From contig DASUGM010000360.1 of assembly GCA_036274055.1 (NCBI GenBank), positions 1-16,269 on the forward strand: 16,269 bases of DNA, read 5' to 3'. Positions 12,507-16,269 of this stretch are shown here, piece by piece (position 1 is the first letter of the stretch; each line of letters starts with the position of its first letter). The stretch is from DASUGM01 sp036274055. GTDB taxonomy: Bacteria; Acidobacteriota; Vicinamibacteria; Vicinamibacterales; SCN-69-37. Under the pieces are notes generated by a model that was not told the origin of the DNA, ran no database searches, and saw only the letters and a program-made list of their open reading frames with translations. Position numbers and translations under genes: made by a program.

Positions 12507-15176
12507 TTACTGCGCGCGCCAGTTCACGATCACGTTGATCGTCGTCGTCGGCGACGCGACGCCGGCGCGCGGGCGGATGACGAGGAACCGCTGCCCGTCG
12601 GCAGTCACCGAGTACTGATCGATCGTGAGATTGACCGGTGCAAGCGGTGTCTGAAACAGCAGCACGGGTGCGGCGAACTCGAGCCCGCCGCCCGGGACGG
12701 GTGCGACCTTCACGGACATCAGCTCGCCCTGCAGTGTCAGGTAAAACAGTTCGCGGCCGTCGCCGCGCCACATCGCCTGGCCGCCGCCGTTACGCGACAC
12801 GCGCCGGCGTTGATCGAGCGCCGGAAACGACGCGACCCAGACGTCGTACCCCGAGCCCTCGGTCACCTGATACGCGATCCACTTGCCGTCCGGCGAGAAG
12901 TGCGCGCCATCCACGTTCTGTGTGGTCTCGAACAGCAGCTTCAAGGACGCTGGATCGCCGGGCTTCACCGCGTAGAGCTTGCCCGGCTGCGGACGATGAA
13001 AGAGCAGCCATTGCCCGTCCGCGGACCAGTCGTCGAGCCATTTCGGATCGTCGGGAGACTCGAAAGCCAGCGTCGGCGTCGAACTGCCGACCGGATGCGT
13101 GAAAAGCTGCCGCGCGCCGTTCCGTACGGCCTCGTACGCGATCGTCTGGCTGTCAGCCGACCAGACGGGATCGTTGCTGATCCCGGTTTCGTCGGTGAGA
13201 CGGCTGGAGACCCCATTCCCGAGGTCGAGCACGGAGATTCTGAAGCCGGTGCCCGCCACACTGTCGGCGACCGCCACCCGTCGACCGTCGCGCGACAGGC
13301 GAATCTGGTAGATGCTGCCGCCGTCGCCGGCCGTGCCAAGCGCGCGACCGGATCGATCGAACCACGCGAGGTCGGCCGCCTGGCCGACACTCGCTCCCTG
13401 CCGATGCACGATGATGCCGTTGGCGGACACCTGATACGCCGTGCGGCCAGTAACGGAGTTGACCGCGATCTCGTCGGCCACCCGCCGTGGCACGCCCGAG
13501 AGCTTGAGCGACGCTGGATCGAACGGCTGCGCAAAGAGCGTGCGGTCGCGGACGAAGAAAAGATGACCATCGGCGTACTGGCCCGTTCCTTCTGAGGCGA
13601 TGATGCGTGTGGACGGGGTGCCGTCGAGCGAACCCACGAACAGGGCGCGCTCGGCGCCGATCGAGCTCCAGCCGACATACAGGAACCGCCGGCCGTCGGG
13701 CAGCATCACCGGAGAGGTGTAAGCCGCGGCGAGCCCTTCCTGTTTCGGCATGGTCAGTTCGACAGAATCTCCGCCCTGGGCCGGTACGCGCCAGAGCCGG
13801 CCGGCGCCGCCGGAATTCGATACCGCCAGAATGTCGCCGTCCGGCAGCCAGGTCAGGCCCGCGGACGACGCAAGTTCGCCGAGCCGTACCACGCCGCCGT
13901 TGAGGTCCACGCGATGGACTCGTCCGCCGGCCGTAAACGCGATCGATCGGCTGTCCGGCGCCCACGCCAGCGACCCCGCGCCCTCCGTGCCGGCCAGTGG
14001 CCGCATTGTCTGACCAGCGAGCGGCCGAATCGAAATCACGTTCGCGGTGTTCGGCGACGCGGCGTCCCTCGGGCCGACGAATGCAATCCAGCGGCCGTCT
14101 GGCGATACCGTTGGGAAAAGCTGGTTCGAGCGTGGAACCGAGATCCCGAACTCGACGCGCTGCGGCGGTAGATCGGTCGTGCCCGGACGCCACGCAGTGA
14201 TCAATCCGGCCGCGGCACCGACGACGGCGACGGCCGCGATGATCCAGGGCAGGCGTGAACTCGGCGCGGGGGGCGTCGTCGTGGTGGCAGCCGCCGGCGC
14301 GTCCTTTTCTATATCGATGTCGATCAATTCGAGCCGCGCGTCGGCGATCGCACTGAGGCGGCGTCGCGGATCTTTTTCGAGACAGCGGCGCAGCAACCGC
14401 CGGCACGATGGCGCGACGCCGGCCGGCAGCGCCGACCAGTTCACGTCTTCCTTCAGCACGCTCGCCAGCGTGATCGAGATGTCGTCGCCATCGAACGCGC
14501 GCCGGCCGGTCAGCATCTCGTAGAGGACGACGCCGAACGCCCAGATGTCCGCGCGGCGATCCACCGCGCGCCCGCGCGCCTGCTCCGGCGCCATGTACGC
14601 CGCGGTGCCGATGATCATGCCGATCTGCGTGGCCCGCGCCGTGAGCGTCGGCGAGTTGGACGCCGAGCCGGCGCCGCCCGGGTCGTCACCGCCCGGCGTG
14701 AGCGCCTTGGCCAGTCCAAAATCGAGCACCTTCACGGTGCCGTCCGCACGCAGTTTGATGTTCGCCGGCTTCAGATCGCGATGGATGATGCCGGCCTCGT
14801 GCGCGGCTTCGAGGGCGTCGATGATCTGCTTCGCGACGGCGATCACGTCGTCGGTGGGCATCGGCCCGCGAGCGATATGCGCCGTCAGATCTTCGCCCTC
14901 GACGAGTTCCATCACCAGGAACGCGCCGGCCGCGTCGGTGCCGGCGTCGTAGACGTGAGCGATGTTGGGGTGATTGAGGGCGGCGAGCGTGCGCGCCTCG
15001 CGTTCGAAGCGCGCGCGCCGGTCGGCGTCGAGCGCAAAGAGTTCCGGCAGGATCTTCAGGGCGACGTCGCGGCCGAGCTTGGCGTCCCGCGCCCGGTAGA
15101 CCTCGCCCATCCCGCCGGCGCCAATCGTGCCCAGAACCTCGTACGACCCGATTCGGGCGCCTGGGGGGAGGCTCAT
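12507..15176 (-). CDS. Transmembrane Ser/Thr protein kinase with a PD40/TolB-like propeller
   Basis: An 889-residue Hanks-type kinase. The cytoplasmic kinase domain (about 12-280) is complete: glycine loop GAGGMGEVY (19-27), K41 in VALKILP, E60 in the C-helix, HRDLKPAN with D134 catalytic, DFG at 152-154, and MAPEQ at 195-199. A juxtamembrane Thr/Pro stretch leads to one transmembrane helix (about 308-330, LPWIIAAVAVVGAAAGLITAW). The remaining 550 or so residues are a periplasmic beta-propeller built of PD40/TolB-like blades, such as FPTVSPDGRWIAFVG, LAWAPDSRSIAFTAG, DPVWSADSQTIAYEA and AHFSPDGKWIAYQV. This layout is widespread in Acidobacteriota and suggests a sensor that phosphorylates targets when the outer domain binds an unknown signal. 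There is no ribosome binding site. A perfect TATAAT lies 11 nt before the ATG, so the leader would be only about five bases. Confidence 0.95.
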   Translation of the reverse strand: MSLPPGARIGSYEVLGTIGAGGMGEVYRARDAKLGRDVALKILPELFALDADRRARFEREARTLAALNHPNIAHVYDAGTDAAGAFLVMELVEGEDLTAHIARGPMPTDDVIAVAKQIIDALEAAHEAGIIHRDLKPANIKLRADGTVKVLDFGLAKALTPGGDDPGGAGSASNSPTLTARATQIGMIIGTAAYMAPEQARGRAVDRRADIWAFGVVLYEMLTGRRAFDGDDISITLASVLKEDVNWSALPAGVAPSCRRLLRRCLEKDPRRRLSAIADARLELIDIDIEKDAPAAATTTTPPAPSSRLPWIIAAVAVVGAAAGLITAWRPGTTDLPPQRVEFGISVPRSNQLFPTVSPDGRWIAFVGPRDAASPNTANVISIRPLAGQTMRPLAGTEGAGSLAWAPDSRSIAFTAGGRVHRVDLNGGVVRLGELASSAGLTWLPDGDILAVSNSGGAGRLWRVPAQGGDSVELTMPKQEGLAAAYTSPVMLPDGRRFLYVGWSSIGAERALFVGSLDGTPSTRIIASEGTGQYADGHLFFVRDRTLFAQPFDPASLKLSGVPRRVADEIAVNSVTGRTAYQVSANGIIVHRQGASVGQAADLAWFDRSGRALGTAGDGGSIYQIRLSRDGRRVAVADSVAGTGFRISVLDLGNGVSSRLTDETGISNDPVWSADSQTIAYEAVRNGARQLFTHPVGSSTPTLAFESPDDPKWLDDWSADGQWLLFHRPQPGKLYAVKPGDPASLKLLFETTQNVDGAHFSPDGKWIAYQVTEGSGYDVWVASFPALDQRRRVSRNGGGQAMWRGDGRELFYLTLQGELMSVKVAPVPGGGLEFAAPVLLFQTPLAPVNLTIDQYSVTADGQRFLVIRPRAGVASPTTTINVIVNWRAQ

Positions 15177-15187
15177 GCGGCGGCGCG

Positions 15188-15193
15188 ATTATA
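15188..15193 (-). promoter_or_regulatory. -10 box of the minus-strand kinase gene, nearly leaderless
   Basis: A perfect TATAAT on the minus strand ends 11 nt before the ATG at 15176. A start about seven bases downstream (a G at 15181) would leave a leader of about five nucleotides. The sequence between is CGCGCCGCCGC, with no ribosome binding site. The -35 region at 17-nt spacing (CATCGA) is poor, so the promoter might need an activator or rely on the -10 box. Confidence 0.5.
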
Positions 15194-15205
15194 CCCGCGC
15201 GCGCC

Positions 15206-15234
15206 TTGACTCGATGAGGGCGGATCGGCACGAT
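15206..15234 (+). promoter_or_regulatory. Weak candidate promoter of the plus-strand kinase gene
   Basis: TTGACT (15206-15211) matches the -35 consensus at 5 of 6 positions. CACGAT (15229-15234), 17 nt downstream, matches the -10 box at only 3 of 6. A start near 15241 would give a 16-nt leader before ATG 15257. It lies within the 80-bp divergent spacer, interleaved with the promoter of the opposite kinase, so the two genes may be controlled together. Confidence 0.25.
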
Positions 15235-15256
15235 GAGCGGCGGAAACGCCTTGCGC

Positions 15257-16269
15257 ATGACGCCCGAACGATGGCGGCAGATCAGCGGGATCTTCCAGGA
15301 TGCCCTGGCCCATCAGGCCGGCCAGCGTGAGGCGTTTGTCAACAGCGCCTGCGGCGACGACCATGCGCTTCGGATCGCCGTCGACGAGTTGCTGAATGCG
15401 CATCAGCAGGCGGGGCGATTTGGCGAAATTTCGCTGAGTCCGCCGACGCCGCGGCTCGAACCGGGGACGGCCGTCGGTCCGTATCGGATCGTTGAACTCC
15501 TGGGCGCGGGCGGGATGGGCGAGGTCTATCGCGCTCACGACGCGAAGCTCGGCCGCGACGTCGCGATCAAGGTGCTGCCCCGGATCTTCAGCGTCGATCC
15601 GGCGCGGCGCGCGCGCTTCGACCGCGAGGCTCGCCTGCTGGCCTCGCTGAATCATCCACATATCGCCGCGGTCTACGGCACCGAGGAATCCGACGGCGTC
15701 CCGGCGCTGGTCATGGAACTGGTCGAGGGCGAGGACCTGGCCCAGCGGATCGCGCGCGGCGCGATTCCGTTGGCCGACGCGCTGCCGATGGCCGCACAAC
15801 TTGCCGAGGCGCTCGAAGCTGCGCACGAGCAGGGGATCATCCATCGCGATCTGAAGCCCGCGAACATCAAGGTGCGCGCGGACGGCATGGTCAAGGTCCT
15901 CGACTTTGGCCTGGCGAAGGTGCTCGACCCGATGTCCTCAGCCAGCGAGGATGTCGGCAACTCGCCAACGATCTCCGGGCTCGCAACGCTTGCGGGATCC
16001 ATTCTCGGCACCGCGGCCTACATGGCGCCGGAGCAGGCGCGCGGCAAGGTGGCGGACAAGCGGGCGGACATCTGGGCATTCGGCGTCGTGTTCTACGAGA
16101 TGCTGACCGGTCGTCCGCTTTACACCGGCCAGACGGCGGCGGAAATTCTCGCCTGCGTGATCGAACGGGAACCCGACGTGAGCGCGCTCCCGCCGTCGGT
16201 GCCGCCAACGGTCCGGGAACTTCTCGGCCGTTGTCTGACGAGAGATCCGCGCAATCGCCTTCAGGCCAT
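15257..16269 (+). CDS. Ser/Thr protein kinase, N-terminal part (runs off the window)
   Basis: An open frame continues past the right edge, giving 337 complete codons. Residues 1-60 (MTPERWRQISGIFQDALAH, then a helical stretch ending LLNAHQQAG) are the helical leader often found before kinase domains in Acidobacteriota. The kinase domain starts near residue 74: GAGGMGEVY (83-91), K105 in VAIKVLP, E124, HRDLKPAN (H196, D198 catalytic), DFG from D216 and MAPEQ (256-260), all intact. The visible part ends near the end of the kinase domain (TRDPRNRLQA), so any transmembrane helix and sensor lie outside. ATG 15257 was preferred because the protein then begins with the family's MTPERW. ATG 15233, preceded by GGCGGA, would add eight residues. 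It is divergent from, and clearly paralogous to, the kinase on the other strand. Confidence 0.93.
   Translation, partial: MTPERWRQISGIFQDALAHQAGQREAFVNSACGDDHALRIAVDELLNAHQQAGRFGEISLSPPTPRLEPGTAVGPYRIVELLGAGGMGEVYRAHDAKLGRDVAIKVLPRIFSVDPARRARFDREARLLASLNHPHIAAVYGTEESDGVPALVMELVEGEDLAQRIARGAIPLADALPMAAQLAEALEAAHEQGIIHRDLKPANIKVRADGMVKVLDFGLAKVLDPMSSASEDVGNSPTISGLATLAGSILGTAAYMAPEQARGKVADKRADIWAFGVVFYEMLTGRPLYTGQTAAEILACVIEREPDVSALPPSVPPTVRELLGRCLTRDPRNRLQA

Noticed and set aside
15173..15844. 223-codon minus-strand open frame opposite the second kinase
   Set aside because: It is antisense to invariant kinase motifs (HRDLKPAN, GAGGMGEVY) on the plus strand, which is clearly the coding strand.

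Overview
The window looks like a chromosomal segment from a high-GC, Gram-negative soil-type bacterium, most likely an Acidobacteriota member of the Vicinamibacteria kind. This is an inference. It rests on two large Ser/Thr kinases (one carrying a Pkn/PD40 beta-propeller sensor, the other with the helical 'MTPERW' N-terminus common in that phylum), on secreted proteins with Gly/Ala/Arg-rich inserts, on a three-part RND efflux system (so an outer membrane is present), and on the base composition. No rRNA, tRNA, insertion sequence, phage gene or CRISPR array was seen.

Layout, left to right. (1) The last 55 codons of a membrane protein on the + strand (2-169). (2) A secreted creatininase-family protein on the - strand (180-1256) with its own candidate promoter and ribosome binding site. 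(3) A 389-bp gene-free gap (1257-1645) that holds the most striking non-coding structure of the window: a 75/76-bp, about 95% identical inverted repeat (1340-1414 against 1560-1635). Its 145-nt loop carries seven perfect tandem copies of an 8-mer, NGATTGCC (1447-1502). (4) A translationally coupled - strand pair: a DUF305 lipoprotein (3712-4407) followed by a secreted, 12-cysteine, LVIVD-like beta-propeller protein (1646-3721). (5) A compact + strand toxin-antitoxin pair (4558-5276; Phd/YefM-type antitoxin and PIN toxin), apparently transcribed as a leaderless mRNA. (6) A - strand heavy-metal efflux operon read from right to left: a small Cys/His-rich secreted protein (11863-12261), a CusA-type RND pump (8163-11771), a TolC-type outer-membrane channel (6835-8166) and a CusB-type adaptor (5312-6838). 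The last three genes are chained by ATGA overlaps. (7) Two divergent Ser/Thr kinases (12507-15176 on -, and 15257 to the window end on +) separated by 80 bp.

How the parts fit. The efflux system is probably for copper or silver. Both the pump and the adaptor carry extra C-terminal periplasmic domains: a YtkA/FixH-like domain with a Met-rich loop on the pump, and a cupredoxin-like domain with a Cys/Met site on the adaptor. The leading small protein has paired cysteines, and the nearby DUF305 lipoprotein belongs to a family with copper-binding members. Together these suggest a periplasmic copper-handling neighbourhood in which metal-binding modules normally encoded separately are fused to the pump. 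No CusF-like chaperone and no CusRS or MerR-type regulator is in view. The TA pair sits between the two metal-related blocks. The kinases are probably an independent signalling locus.
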